Assembly (NCBI RefSeq): GCF_963678245.1 | Contig: NZ_OY782774.1 | Coordinates: 186,001 to 250,000, forward strand | DNA from: an uncultured Sunxiuqinia sp. | GTDB taxonomy: Bacteria; Bacteroidota; Bacteroidia; Bacteroidales; Prolixibacteraceae | DNA length: 64,000 nucleotides | Direction: 5' to 3' | Shown: in pieces, positions 17,086 to 26,916 of the stretch | How positions within the stretch are numbered: the first letter of the stretch is position 1 | Layout of the letters: every line of letters starts with the position of its first letter | Notes under the pieces: model-generated | Seen by the model: only the letters and a program-made list of their open reading frames with translations | What the model was told of the DNA's origin: nothing | The model's database searches: none | Made by a program: the position numbers and the translations under genes

Positions 17086-17149
17086 AGGGTTTTTATTTTA
17101 TCCTGTCATTCCAAAATAGAAGACTGAATACATCTCTTATTAAAAGGAA

Positions 17150-18895
17150 TTAGTTCGACCAACCACGGTACAAACCTTCGCCCGACTGACTGTATCCGGC
17201 ATTTTGCTCCATCATTCCTTCTGACAAGTCGATTTGACTTTGTGGTATCGGGAAAAAACCCATGGTCGCATCGTAACGAGCGCTGTATCCATCCGGGTGA
17301 AGAGCTTCGTGAACATCTTCTACTCCAAAGTTATAAACAGCAACACCCACTTGTTCTTCCAGGCCTGCCTTCGTGTAATCAGGTCCCCAACGTCTCATAT
17401 CGTTCCACCTAAGCCCTTCAAAGGCGAATTCATAACGTCGTTCTTTCTGAATATTTTCAAGCGAATAACTAACAGGATCCAAATCAGCACGTTCCCTGAC
17501 TTCATTCATGTAGCTGGCATCTTCTTTCAGTTCTGACAACATCAGAAGAACATCGGCATAACGAATAAAGACTAAATCATCGGTGTGACTAAGCTGGTTA
17601 TTATCGCTGGTATTATACATGAGAACACCATAGTCATTCTTCAAACTTCCATCGCTGTCTCTGGCTGTCACGCCATTGTATTTTTTACCCCAATAGTTGC
17701 TTTCCAGCACAAAGTCCCATTGACCTCTTTGGTATCCCAATGGGACTACTTCTTCCTCAATATTCATAACCGAGGCCCACAGTCTTGGATCATTCGGTTC
17801 GTCTGCCTGCCATTGTTCAACCAATGATTCTGGAACAGAGTTTCCTTGTCCCCAGCCACCGGCAAAGGGGTAGGTGTTTTCAAGATTCTGAAGTCCGCGC
17901 AAAGCAAAAAATAACTGGTACGTGTTCGAGTATCCTCGTCTTATATCCCAATCAGCAAAATTGGAGAACTGAAGGGCAAACACAGTTTCCGGATTTCTCG
18001 CGCCATCGTCGCTGGCAAATTTAAGCGTTTTGCCTGTTTTAGCCATGTAATCCTGAATATATTGGTAATCTCCGATGGTCAACTTATTGGTATAAGGCCA
18101 CAGTTCATGAAAATCACCCACCATATGGTGACCGCTATTCGCATAACAATCTTCCAGCCATGTAATTACATCTTGTTTGGTAACAGAACCTCCGTCGGGT
18201 AAAGCAATAGTACTCTGCTGATAGAAACCAGTGTAAAACAGGAATACCCTTGCCATTAGTGCTTGTGCAGCCCACTTGGTTACTCGTCCTTGCTGGGTAT
18301 CTGTATAAGGTACATCAGGCAGCAACTCGATCGCAGTCTTTAAATCCGACGCGATTTGCCCATAAATCGAATCTGCAGAAGAAGCCCCCATATTAATAGG
18401 TTCAGTAGTAAGCTTTAAAGGTACTTCATTAAACAGCGTATGTAAGCGGGAATAAAAATAGGCTCTCAAAAACAAGGCTTCACCAGTAAATTGATCTTTC
18501 TTTTCAGGACTAACAATATCATCTCCCAGTAGCCCCATGTTCTCTATCGCGAAGTTGGCTCTGTGAATCCCCATATAAGTTACCTGCCAAAAGTTACTCA
18601 GCATTTCATTGTCTGAAAATTGAAAAGTCTCGTATGATTGTGCCGCGATATCGTTCATACCGCCCCCACCAAGCTTGTCATCACTCGCCACCTCACAAAT
18701 GAAGAAGAAGCTTCTATCCGCCTGGCTTTGAACATTGTTCATAGTTGTGTAAATTCCAGCCATCATTTGTTCAGCATCAGCTGCTGTTTGTGGAAAATTT
18801 TCTGCCGTTTTATCGGTCAGCGGCTCGGTGTTCAAAAAGTTTTCGCATCCCCAAAGGAGAAAGCCTGCAATCAGGCAATATATTAATTTCTTCAT
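17150..18895 (-). CDS. SusD/RagB-family outer-membrane glycan-binding lipoprotein
   Basis: A 581-residue surface lipoprotein, partner of the SusC transporter encoded just upstream. The signal peptide ends in a lipobox (CLIAGFLLWGCENFL, lipid Cys near residue 17). The SusD fold is shown by NTEPLTDKTAENFPQTAADA, QVTYMGIHRANFAIENM, GEALFLRAYFYSRL, YTDTQQGRVTKWAAQALMAR and the C-terminal RRYEFAFEGLRWNDMRRWG and MGFFPIPQSQIDLS. These are the RagB/SusD TPR core and C-terminal capping part. The ligand is unknown; no glycoside hydrolase, sulfatase or peptidase gene is in the window to hint at it. It is the last gene of the ECF-FecR-SusC-SusD set. Confidence 0.94.
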   Translation of the reverse strand: MKKLIYCLIAGFLLWGCENFLNTEPLTDKTAENFPQTAADAEQMMAGIYTTMNNVQSQADRSFFFICEVASDDKLGGGGMNDIAAQSYETFQFSDNEMLSNFWQVTYMGIHRANFAIENMGLLGDDIVSPEKKDQFTGEALFLRAYFYSRLHTLFNEVPLKLTTEPINMGASSADSIYGQIASDLKTAIELLPDVPYTDTQQGRVTKWAAQALMARVFLFYTGFYQQSTIALPDGGSVTKQDVITWLEDCYANSGHHMVGDFHELWPYTNKLTIGDYQYIQDYMAKTGKTLKFASDDGARNPETVFALQFSNFADWDIRRGYSNTYQLFFALRGLQNLENTYPFAGGWGQGNSVPESLVEQWQADEPNDPRLWASVMNIEEEVVPLGYQRGQWDFVLESNYWGKKYNGVTARDSDGSLKNDYGVLMYNTSDNNQLSHTDDLVFIRYADVLLMLSELKEDASYMNEVRERADLDPVSYSLENIQKERRYEFAFEGLRWNDMRRWGPDYTKAGLEEQVGVAVYNFGVEDVHEALHPDGYSARYDATMGFFPIPQSQIDLSEGMMEQNAGYSQSGEGLYRGWSN

Positions 18896-18915
18896 AATAA
18901 TTCAGATTTGTGTTT

Positions 18916-21900
18916 TTAAAATTTCAGGTTTACCCCAATTAGGTACGTACGTGGAGAAGGATAAAATCCTAAATCGATACCTGATACAAATGGCTGTTCG
19001 TCCCCGTAACCCACTTCAGGATCCATTCCTGAATAGTCTGTGAAAGTAATCAAATTACGTCCGGTCAAATATAAACGGGCCTCACCGAAGGGCAATCTTG
19101 GCATCAAATTTTTAAAATCATACCCAACCGTCAAATTTTGTATTTTAACGAAATCACCATCTTCTACGTAAATTTGTGACACATTAATCCGGTTGGTCGT
19201 ATTACCAGCCGACATCCGAGGTAATTTATTCGAAGTTCCTTCACCATGCCAGCGATTCAGAATATGATCGGTATAGTTTTGGAATTCATTGTCGGCAAAT
19301 GAACGGTACGACTTCAGGATTTGATGGCCAAAGGCGCCTTTACCGGTCACTGCCAGACTAAAGCCCTTGTACTCGAAATTGAGGCCAAAACCGATTCTAA
19401 AATCAGGGTGTGGATTACCCATCATGGTTTTGTCGTCGGGAGTTACCACTCCATCGCGGTTAGAATCAACAAAGATCACATCTCCCGGCTCCGGATCTGC
19501 TTGCAAGAAGCCTGATGTCCAGTTATCAATTTGCTGTTGGTTCTGGAATACTCCGGCTGTTTCGTAGCCATAGAAATATCCGACCGGAAATCCGGTTTCT
19601 ACACGCCATACAGGATCAGTTCCTTGAGAAATTATACTTCCATCACTTTGAATAAACCCGGCCGCATTACCCAGCCTGGTCACTTCATTGTCATTTTTTG
19701 AGATGTTGAAATGTGCTCCGTAATTAAAATCATTAATGCGGTCATTCCATCGCAGCGCCAATTCAAAACCTTTGTTTTCAATATCCCCACCATTATAGAA
19801 CGGAGCTTCAGCTCCCAAAATTGCAGGCAGCGGCTGACGAACCAACCAGTCTTTGGTTGTTTTTTTGTAATAATCCAAGACTACCTGAAACCGGGAATCG
19901 AGGAAGTAAGCATCCACACCGATGTTCAACTGCTCTGAAGTTTCCCATGCTACGTCTGTATTGGGTAGAATTGCCGGATAACCTCCAAGCTGCATTTCGC
20001 TTCTGTTGTCACCAAAGCGGTAGTTGTTCTCAACGTCGAATCCAACAAGGGCCAAATATTGGAATGGATCGATAGTTGAGTTTCCATTTTGCCCCCAACT
20101 TGTTCGAAGCTTGAGAAAATCGAGCACGTCACTATTCGCCAAAAAAGCTTCCTCGCTGATTAGCCAACCAGCAGCAACAGACGGAAAATATCCCCAGCGA
20201 TTACCCTTGGTGAAATTGGAAGAACCGTCAGCTCTCATCACCAATGTTAACAAGTACTTCTCATTGTAGTCATAGTTCACCCTGCCGAAGAAAGAAGCTA
20301 ACTGGCCTCTGTCAAGCGGGCCTCCTGCGATGTTGGTGACACCGGTTGTCAGGCCATCAGTATTGTCAAGAAAAGCATATTCGAAACCGATAAATGTAGG
20401 ATAGGCATTTGTCACATCCATATTTGTTCCCAAGCCCCATTTCTCTATCGATTGGCCAACAAGAATATCTAAGCCATGATCACTTTTATTAAATTTATAA
20501 TTTAAGGTATTTTCAAAAGTCCAATTATGGCCAGTTCCCGCTGTCTGTTGAATACGTCCGGGGCTCAATGAAACATCTCCGGCGAGCGTATATTCAGGCT
20601 GATATTGGCGATAACTATTTCCATTAAATCGGTATCCATAATTGCTCCGGAATACTAAGCCTTTAATCGGCTGAACTTGGAGATAGGCACTACCGTTGAT
20701 GTTGTAGTTTTTCCCTTCGTTCATACCCCTGTTTAGGTGCATTTGCGCCAAAGGGTTATAAATCCGTGAAGATAGATCTGCCAATCCTGAATCCTTCAAA
20801 TCATCAAGAGCATAGTAGGCTCCTTCATCGTTGTAAACTGGCACCAGTGGATTTCCTGCCAGCATGTTGCGTACGTCATTGTAGTACATTCCTCCGATTG
20901 CAATTCCTCCTTTTTTACTGTAGCTGTAGTTTAAGGTTTGTCCCACTTTTAGGACTTCCATCCCATTTTTCTCATAAAGTACGTGGTCGCTATTCAACCT
21001 GACGGTGTAGCGTTCATATTTTGGTTCCACAGGTTTACCAAAAACACCTTCTTGTGATGAATAGGAAAAGCCCATGGAGAAAACAGACTGGTTTGAACCG
21101 CCACTGATATTGATTGCGTGGTTCTGAATGGGCGCATTTTCATTGTATGCTTCTTCCATCCAATTGGTCCCATTCCATTCGCCACTTTGAATTTTCTGGT
21201 ATAAAGCAGGAATAGCACTGGCAAAATCCACGGCACTTCTTCCGGAAACAACCCGCTCTTCATTGTACATGTCCATAAATTGCTGGGCATTGAGCGGTTT
21301 TGCTAAATTTTCAATCTGCTGAACACCATAAAAGCCGTCGTAGGTCACTTGCAATTGGCCAACATGCCCCTGCTTGGTGGTAACCAAGACTACACCATTG
21401 GCAGCGCGCGACCCATAGATTGCGGCCGAAGCAGCATCTTTCAGAATGTCGATTGACTCGATATCCGACGGGCTGATATTGTTAATATCTCCTCCTGCAA
21501 CACCATCAATAACATATAATGGTTGCGAGTTACCAATTGTTCCTAGTCCGCGAATATTCACTTTGAATCCTTCACCAGGCATACCCGAGTTCTGAACAAT
21601 ATTGACACCCGGAGACTGACTCTGGATCGCTTCAAGTGCTTCGCTCGTGCTTTGCTGTACAAGATCGTCGGAACCAACATTAATGTTTGCACCAGTTGTC
21701 AGCTTTTTCTTTTGGGTACCGTATCCAATAGCCACCACTTCGTCAATGCCAATCGCATCTTCTTCCAACACGACGTTGATTGTCGTTTGTGTGCCAACGA
21801 CAATCTCTTCGTTGCGCATTCCGACAAAAGAAAACTGCAAAGTGGCATCTGCAGGAACATTTGCCAGGGTATAACTTCCATCAAAGCTAGTGACGGTTCC

Positions 21901-22380
21901 TTGAACGGTTCCTTTGATCAAAACGCTGACACCTGGAAGCGGTTGACCGGAGGTGTCAGTAACTTTTCCGGAAACCGACCCTACTTGGTTTACCAATTCC
22001 GTCATTTCCGAATCTTGCCGTTGATGAATAATAATCAACTTATTATTCACGGTATAAGTTAATCCGGATTCATCCATCAGAAACTCTAAAACCCGGTCAA
22101 TGGTTTGGTTCTTTAAATCTAAGGTGACAATTTTTGTCAAATCGACTTCCTGATTGTTGTAGAAAAAAGAGAATTCAGACTGGTCTTCAATCTGTCCTAA
22201 AACCTGCTCGATTGTCAGGTTCTCTCCGGACACACTAAGCTTCGTTTTTTGAGCATAGCTTGCCGCCGAAACCTGTAATAAGGCCGCCAGCATTAACAAA
22301 CAGATTAGTTTCATAATACGATAAATTTTTGGAACATCAGCCCAAGGGGCATGACTCCCGTTGATTCGTTTTTTTTTCAT
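18916..22380 (-). CDS. SusC/RagA-family TonB-linked outer-membrane transporter with STN domain
   Basis: A 1154-residue TonB-dependent transporter. After a basic leader, the signal sequence is MKLICLLMLAALLQVSAASY (about residues 23-44). An STN signalling domain follows (LSVSGENLTIEQVLGQIEDQ to NKLIIIHQ), then a carboxypeptidase-like repeat (VSGKVTDTSGQPLPGVSVLI), a TonB box region (EVVAIGYGTQKKK), the plug (VNIRGLGTIGNSQPLYVIDG) and the barrel, ending with RTYLIGVNLKF. The STN domain signals outside-in to a FecR anti-sigma factor, and both FecR and an ECF sigma gene lie directly upstream. The ATG at 22380 is preferred to the TTG at 22401. SusD follows after 20 bases, so the two are cotranscribed. 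Confidence 0.94.
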   Translation of the reverse strand: MKKKRINGSHAPWADVPKIYRIMKLICLLMLAALLQVSAASYAQKTKLSVSGENLTIEQVLGQIEDQSEFSFFYNNQEVDLTKIVTLDLKNQTIDRVLEFLMDESGLTYTVNNKLIIIHQRQDSEMTELVNQVGSVSGKVTDTSGQPLPGVSVLIKGTVQGTVTSFDGSYTLANVPADATLQFSFVGMRNEEIVVGTQTTINVVLEEDAIGIDEVVAIGYGTQKKKLTTGANINVGSDDLVQQSTSEALEAIQSQSPGVNIVQNSGMPGEGFKVNIRGLGTIGNSQPLYVIDGVAGGDINNISPSDIESIDILKDAASAAIYGSRAANGVVLVTTKQGHVGQLQVTYDGFYGVQQIENLAKPLNAQQFMDMYNEERVVSGRSAVDFASAIPALYQKIQSGEWNGTNWMEEAYNENAPIQNHAINISGGSNQSVFSMGFSYSSQEGVFGKPVEPKYERYTVRLNSDHVLYEKNGMEVLKVGQTLNYSYSKKGGIAIGGMYYNDVRNMLAGNPLVPVYNDEGAYYALDDLKDSGLADLSSRIYNPLAQMHLNRGMNEGKNYNINGSAYLQVQPIKGLVFRSNYGYRFNGNSYRQYQPEYTLAGDVSLSPGRIQQTAGTGHNWTFENTLNYKFNKSDHGLDILVGQSIEKWGLGTNMDVTNAYPTFIGFEYAFLDNTDGLTTGVTNIAGGPLDRGQLASFFGRVNYDYNEKYLLTLVMRADGSSNFTKGNRWGYFPSVAAGWLISEEAFLANSDVLDFLKLRTSWGQNGNSTIDPFQYLALVGFDVENNYRFGDNRSEMQLGGYPAILPNTDVAWETSEQLNIGVDAYFLDSRFQVVLDYYKKTTKDWLVRQPLPAILGAEAPFYNGGDIENKGFELALRWNDRINDFNYGAHFNISKNDNEVTRLGNAAGFIQSDGSIISQGTDPVWRVETGFPVGYFYGYETAGVFQNQQQIDNWTSGFLQADPEPGDVIFVDSNRDGVVTPDDKTMMGNPHPDFRIGFGLNFEYKGFSLAVTGKGAFGHQILKSYRSFADNEFQNYTDHILNRWHGEGTSNKLPRMSAGNTTNRINVSQIYVEDGDFVKIQNLTVGYDFKNLMPRLPFGEARLYLTGRNLITFTDYSGMDPEVGYGDEQPFVSGIDLGFYPSPRTYLIGVNLKF

Positions 22381-22460
22381 AAATTTGAAATGTTTAGACA
22401 ATTAATAATTTGATTGTTTTACCAAAGCGGGGTGTTGTGGCGACATCCCGTCTTTTTGTT

Positions 22461-23447
22461 TTACTTCATAGGTTGATATATTAATTCAAATGCTCTGAAA
22501 TTTGTCTTTTTATAACCGATCGGGCTGGTTAGTTTCAGGGCATCCAGTACCTGCCATATCGTTTCCTGATTCTTAAATTTCCCGGAATAAGTCATAGCCT
22601 CCAATTCGGTTGATTGATAATTTAGTTTGACATCATACCACCTTTCCAGACGTTTGACTAAATCAGGAAAAGGAATATCCTTGAAAATGAACTCTCCATT
22701 CACCCAAGCTAATTCGGAAGTAATATCGGCTTTCTCCAACTTAGCTTGCATGGTCTTTTGGTCAAAGCTGACTTTATCTCCCGGTTTTAAATGAAGAACC
22801 TGCTTACTGGCCGTAGTCAGTTTTATTTTTCCCTCGGAAAGGGTAGCACTTATCTCTTGATCTTCCGCGTAGCTGCTGACATTGAATTTGGTCCCGGTGA
22901 CCAACACATCGAACTTCTCAGTTTCAACGGTAAAGGGATGACCCGGATCCGATGATACTTCAAAATAAGCTTCACCATTCAATCGGATTACCCGGTTTTT
23001 TGCAGAAAAATCAGGACTGATCTCCAAACGGCTACCGGCATTCATTTTTACCTTGGTTCCGTCGGCCAATACTAACTCCGATTTCGATCCCTGGGGCACA
23101 TAATAAGATTCAACTTGGGCTTTTTGACTAAAAAATCCTGGTTGCAAAACACTACCCAGGAAAAATCCGATTAGCAGTACTGCTGCTGCAACAGCTCCTG
23201 GTAACCAAGCTGGAAACGAACGGGTTCGCTTTTGGAGTGCTTGCCGTTGATAAAATTTCAGAAGCTGTTCTGTATTGCGTTGCTCAACTCTTAAGCTGGT
23301 ATCCCAGGTATCTTTTATTTCAAGAAAACGCTTTTTGTTCTCCGGGCTGGAAGCGATCCATTCCAAAAGTGCCTTTTCATCGGCTGCTGTATAATCGCCG
23401 TTTAAATAACAGGCGATTAATCCTTCATGTGTTGTTGTCTCGTTCAT
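22461..23447 (-). CDS. FecR-family anti-sigma factor with DUF4974
   Basis: A 328-residue single-pass membrane protein. The cytoplasmic N-terminus (LIACYLNGDYTAADEKALLE) is the sigma-binding part; a membrane span lies at about residues 80-103 (PGAVAAAVLLIGFFLGSVL). The periplasmic FecR domain follows (YYVPQGSKSELVLADGTKVK, LNGEAYFEVSSDPGHPFTVE), then the DUF4974 domain (FKDIPFPDLVKRLERWYDVK), which resembles an STN partner. It should hold the ECF sigma factor inactive until the SusC STN domain reports substrate. The frame's first start is TTG; the ATG at 23447 is chosen. Confidence 0.93.
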   Translation of the reverse strand: MNETTTHEGLIACYLNGDYTAADEKALLEWIASSPENKKRFLEIKDTWDTSLRVEQRNTEQLLKFYQRQALQKRTRSFPAWLPGAVAAAVLLIGFFLGSVLQPGFFSQKAQVESYYVPQGSKSELVLADGTKVKMNAGSRLEISPDFSAKNRVIRLNGEAYFEVSSDPGHPFTVETEKFDVLVTGTKFNVSSYAEDQEISATLSEGKIKLTTASKQVLHLKPGDKVSFDQKTMQAKLEKADITSELAWVNGEFIFKDIPFPDLVKRLERWYDVKLNYQSTELEAMTYSGKFKNQETIWQVLDALKLTSPIGYKKTNFRAFELIYQPMK

Positions 23448-23542
23448 TGTCAAACCTTTTTAGGCCATTTATTAAGAACACAACCTCAGAACGAAAAATA
23501 CGTCATTCTAAATCAAAAAAAAATAGATCTATTATGTAATTT

Positions 23543-24064
23543 TCACATAATGAGAAGAATACGAAATGATTTTTTAGAAAGTTTTTCTTTCAGCGAAGCT
23601 AAGGCACGAAACAGGCGGGTTTCGACCGTGCGTACAGGGATATTGAGTCGCTTGGCAATCTCTTTGTTTTTCAGTCCTTCAAAACGGCTCAGCTCAATAA
23701 CTTCACGTTGGATAGGCGACAAGGAGTCAATCGCTCCATAGATTTTGGCAAGGCTTTCCTTTTCAATCAACGACTTTTCGCCACTTTCAAAATGCCGGAT
23801 TTCCAATTCAACCAATGCGGAAAACCGCTGATGCTTTTTCATGACCTTTTGATGCTTGAGGAAGTTGAGACACGCATTACGGGTTGAACGAAACAAATAG
23901 GCCTTCAGGTGTTCCTCATCTAAATTCAGCTTTTGTTTCTCCCAAATTAAGGCAAAAACATCTTGAACCAGATCCAAAGATATTTCTTCGTTGTTGACAA
24001 ACTTATGAGCATATAGAACCAGTGGCTGGTGATACTCTTTAAAAATCGTGTCGAAATCGAACAT
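23543..24064 (-). CDS. ECF RNA polymerase sigma-70 factor
   Basis: A 173-residue ECF sigma factor. Region 2 is FDTIFKEYHQPLVLYAHKFV with LDLVQDVFALIWEKQ and the YLFRSTRNACLNFLKHQK helix; region 4 is LSPIQREVIELSRFEGLKNK, EIAKRLNIPVRTVETRLFRA. The frame runs upstream to 24181, but that extension is translated repeat DNA, and the ATG at 24064 (MFDFDTIFKEYH) is the natural start. It is divergent from nothing and heads the FecR-SusC-SusD set, which it presumably activates. Confidence 0.93.
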   Translation of the reverse strand: MFDFDTIFKEYHQPLVLYAHKFVNNEEISLDLVQDVFALIWEKQKLNLDEEHLKAYLFRSTRNACLNFLKHQKVMKKHQRFSALVELEIRHFESGEKSLIEKESLAKIYGAIDSLSPIQREVIELSRFEGLKNKEIAKRLNIPVRTVETRLFRALASLKEKLSKKSFRILLIM

Positions 24065-24472
24065 CGTATAACTTATTTCCGTCAAGCAAAGTAACCAAAT
24101 TAAGTTAACATTAAAAAGTAACCAAATTAAGTTAACATTAAAATGAAAATAGATCCCATAGTATCTCCCGGGTAGACGCATCTAATTTAATCGCCAATCA
24201 TGTGAGAAAGGAAATATTGAAAGTTCTATTTCGACAATAACTAAAAGTCGAGACTCAGTGTTTCTAAAAGTAAATAGCGACTCCCGAATTTTGACAGTAG
24301 TTTTATTTTTCGCGAATTTTAGAATTGTCCACCTCATAGATAATGCGGTCAGCTTCAAATTGTAGGAGTTTATTGGGGCAAATCTGTTTTTCTATGTTTT
24401 TTCTGATTTTTGCTCAACTCAAAAAAATGAATATAGATGTCTAGGACAAGATAGTTCTTTATTTATCGGGTT
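24065..24472. other. intergenic region upstream of the ECF sigma gene
   Basis: A 408-base gap between hemE and the ECF sigma gene. It carries the 27-bp tandem duplication (24088-24141). The rest is AT-rich with no ORF, RNA gene or clear hemE terminator recognised. Confidence 0.6.
24088..24141. repeat. perfect 27-bp tandem duplication
   Basis: Two exact copies of a 27-base unit beginning AAAGTAACCAAATTAAGTTA, at 24088-24114 and 24115-24141, each containing the palindrome GTTAAC. They begin 24 bases upstream of the ECF sigma ATG. On the reverse strand the junction gives TTACTTTG (24087-24094), one base from the -7 consensus, so the duplication may lie over the promoter. Confidence 0.8.
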
Positions 24473-25495
24473 TTACCACTTGGTACTTTTTATCCAATTG
24501 ACCACAAACTTGGCATTTTCGTAGGGAATATCCGGTAAAAATCCATGTCCCAGGTTGAAAATCCATTTGTGATTCTTCTGGAAAAAAGGTTTGTATTTTT
24601 CCAATTCCAGGGCAATTTCTTCCTGGCTGGCATACAGGTGGCGGGGATCCAGGTTTCCCTGCAAACCAACTTCGGCGTGTACAATTTCGCGGGCATCTTC
24701 AATCGGCATTTGCCAGTCGATGCTTACAAAATCAGCAATATCCGGGGTCATGTATTTCAAACCGGTACCAATGCCTTTTGGGAAAAAGATAAATGGCGTA
24801 CCGGTTTCGCGAACAGCACGACTAATTTTGACTACAGCCGGCATAAACAGTTCGTTGTATAGCTTCACCGGAATTAGGTTGGCATGCGTTTCGAACAACT
24901 GGAATGCACTAATGCCGTGCTCCACTTGCTTTTTCGCATAGATGACCGAAAAATCAGCAATTGCATCAATTAGCCGTTTGGCTTCCTTTTTATGTTGAAA
25001 CAGAAACTTGATAGCATCGGGAAAGTTGGGGTTGGAGCTGAAGCCCTGTAGCATGTAACACATTGTGGTTAGCGGTGCCCCACAAAAGCCAATCAACGGG
25101 ATGTTCGCAGGTCGTTGACGAATAACTTCATCAATCGCTCCGTAGATATACTCCAATTTGGCAGGATCAGGATTCAGGTGATCGGCTGGTTTACTCAGCC
25201 CTTTTAATGGATTGTTGAATACCGGCCCATGGTCGGTAAATTCCAGTTCCATGCCCATGGCATTCGGAATCACCAAAATGTCGGAAAACAAGATGGCGGC
25301 ATCAACGCCCAAATCCTGAATCGGCATCAAGGTGACTTCAGCAGACAGCTTGGCATCATCCATCAACTCGCGGAAGGTGTATTTTTCCTTCAACTGATTA
25401 TAATTGGGTAAAACCCGTCCGGCTTGGCGCATAAACCAAACCGGGGGGCGTTCCGTTTTTTTCCCTTGAAGTGTATCTAAAAATAGTGATTGCAT
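24473..25495 (-). CDS. hemE: uroporphyrinogen decarboxylase
   Basis: A 340-residue enzyme that removes four carboxyls from uroporphyrinogen III to give coproporphyrinogen III. The family N-terminal signature is MQSLFLDTLQGKKTERPPVW followed by FMRQAGRVLPNY; also visible are the GAPLTTMCYMLQG and HGISAFQLFETHANLI blocks and the C-terminal FNLGHGFLPDIPYENAKFVV. The frame extends to 25570, but the ATG at 25495 fits the family start. It is the last gene of the haem operon, 83 bases after hemL. Confidence 0.96.
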   Translation of the reverse strand: MQSLFLDTLQGKKTERPPVWFMRQAGRVLPNYNQLKEKYTFRELMDDAKLSAEVTLMPIQDLGVDAAILFSDILVIPNAMGMELEFTDHGPVFNNPLKGLSKPADHLNPDPAKLEYIYGAIDEVIRQRPANIPLIGFCGAPLTTMCYMLQGFSSNPNFPDAIKFLFQHKKEAKRLIDAIADFSVIYAKKQVEHGISAFQLFETHANLIPVKLYNELFMPAVVKISRAVRETGTPFIFFPKGIGTGLKYMTPDIADFVSIDWQMPIEDAREIVHAEVGLQGNLDPRHLYASQEEIALELEKYKPFFQKNHKWIFNLGHGFLPDIPYENAKFVVNWIKSTKW

Positions 25496-25578
25496 CGTTT
25501 CGTATTTAATCGTGAGAAATGATAGGGTAGTACTGAATCCTGAATGTTGCCCTCCAACCTTCGATTTCAATTTTCGGA

Positions 25579-26868
25579 TTACAGGCTTCTTAACGCTTTT
25601 TCGTTAGCCGCAATAATAGTTTCGATATCCTCGTCGGTGTGAGCGTCAGATACAAACAGGCACTCAAATTGCGATGGAGCCAAATAGATCCCACTTTCCA
25701 ATGATTTTTTGAAATAGCTGGCATATTTAGAGGTGTCAGAGGTCATCGCATCTTCGAAGCTTTTCACGGTTTCATTTTCGGTGAAGAACAAGGTCATCAT
25801 CGACCCAATTCGGTTAATAACACCCGACACGCCTGTTTTTGCAAGATTGGCTCTTAATCCGGCTTCCAGTTTGGCAGCCTTACGTTCCAGATCTTCGTAT
25901 ATCGAAGGATTCTTTTTCAAGGTCGTTAACATGACTAACCCGGCAGCCATGGCTAATGGGTTTCCAGATAGTGTTCCGGCCTGATAAACCGGGCCATCCG
26001 GTGCTAGTTGGTTCATAATTTCTTCGCGTCCGCCATAAGCTCCAACAGGTAAGCCTCCGCCAATAATTTTACCGAGGGTTGTCAGGTCTGGTTCCACTCC
26101 AAACCGTTTTTGAGCACCACCGGCCGATAATCGGAATCCAGTGATCACTTCATCAAAAATAAGCAGTGCACCGTATTGTTGAGTTATTTTTTTCAAGCCT
26201 TTTAGAAAACCTTCTTCCGGAAGTACAACTCCCATGTTTCCGGCTACCGGCTCGAGAATAATTGCAGCAATATGGTCGCCGTGTTCCTTAAAAAGTTTTT
26301 CAACTGATTCGAGATTGTTGTAATCTGCCGTTAGTGTGTCTTTTGCTGTCGCTTTTGTTACTCCCGGGCTATCAGGCAATCCGAGAGTAATGGCTCCCGA
26401 TCCGGCTTTAATTAAGAAACTGTCGGCATGTCCATGGAAACAGCCGGCAAACTTCACGACCTTATCCCGACCAGTAAATCCGCGAGCCAATCGCAGCGCG
26501 CTCATGGTTGCTTCCGTTCCGGAGTTTACCATACGAACTTTATCGATCGAAGGAATCATGCTGACAATCAGCTCGGCTATTTCATTCTCGATGAGGGTAG
26601 GGGCACCATAGCTGGTTCCCAGCTCCGCAGATTGCTGCACTGCTTTTACAATTTTGTCGTTGGCATGTCCCAAGATTAGCGGTCCCCAGGAGGATACAAA
26701 GTCGAGGTATTCGTTACCATCAATATCCCACACTTTTGCACCTTTGGCTTTGGCAATAAATACCGGATCGGCATCTACGCTTTTGAAAGCACGAACCGGA
26801 GAGTTAACGCCTCCGGGTATTCTTTTTTTTGCTTTGTCGAATGCTTGTATACTTTTTTCGTATGTCAT
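25579..26868 (-). CDS. hemL: glutamate-1-semialdehyde 2,1-aminomutase
   Basis: A 429-residue PLP enzyme converting glutamate-1-semialdehyde to 5-aminolevulinate. Signatures: [20 protein letters not shown] at the start, [38 protein letters not shown] and the PLP Lys in [18 protein letters not shown]. Full family length. It works with HemA (C5 pathway), encoded in the same operon; no ALA synthase is seen. It follows hemB after a 48-base gap. Confidence 0.97.
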   Translation of the reverse strand: MTYEKSIQAFDKAKKRIPGGVNSPVRAFKSVDADPVFIAKAKGAKVWDIDGNEYLDFVSSWGPLILGHANDKIVKAVQQSAELGTSYGAPTLIENEIAELIVSMIPSIDKVRMVNSGTEATMSALRLARGFTGRDKVVKFAGCFHGHADSFLIKAGSGAITLGLPDSPGVTKATAKDTLTADYNNLESVEKLFKEHGDHIAAIILEPVAGNMGVVLPEEGFLKGLKKITQQYGALLIFDEVITGFRLSAGGAQKRFGVEPDLTTLGKIIGGGLPVGAYGGREEIMNQLAPDGPVYQAGTLSGNPLAMAAGLVMLTTLKKNPSIYEDLERKAAKLEAGLRANLAKTGVSGVINRIGSMMTLFFTENETVKSFEDAMTSDTSKYASYFKKSLESGIYLAPSQFECLFVSDAHTDEDIETIIAANEKALRSL

Positions 26869-26916
26869 AATTTGAAGTTCAACGTTTTGAGTTTAAGGTT
26901 TCAAGTTGTTCGTTAC

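Noticed and set aside
24065-24181. N-terminal extension of the ECF sigma frame (repeated FNVNLIWLL).
   Set aside because: It is translated tandem-repeat DNA; the family start is the ATG at 24064.
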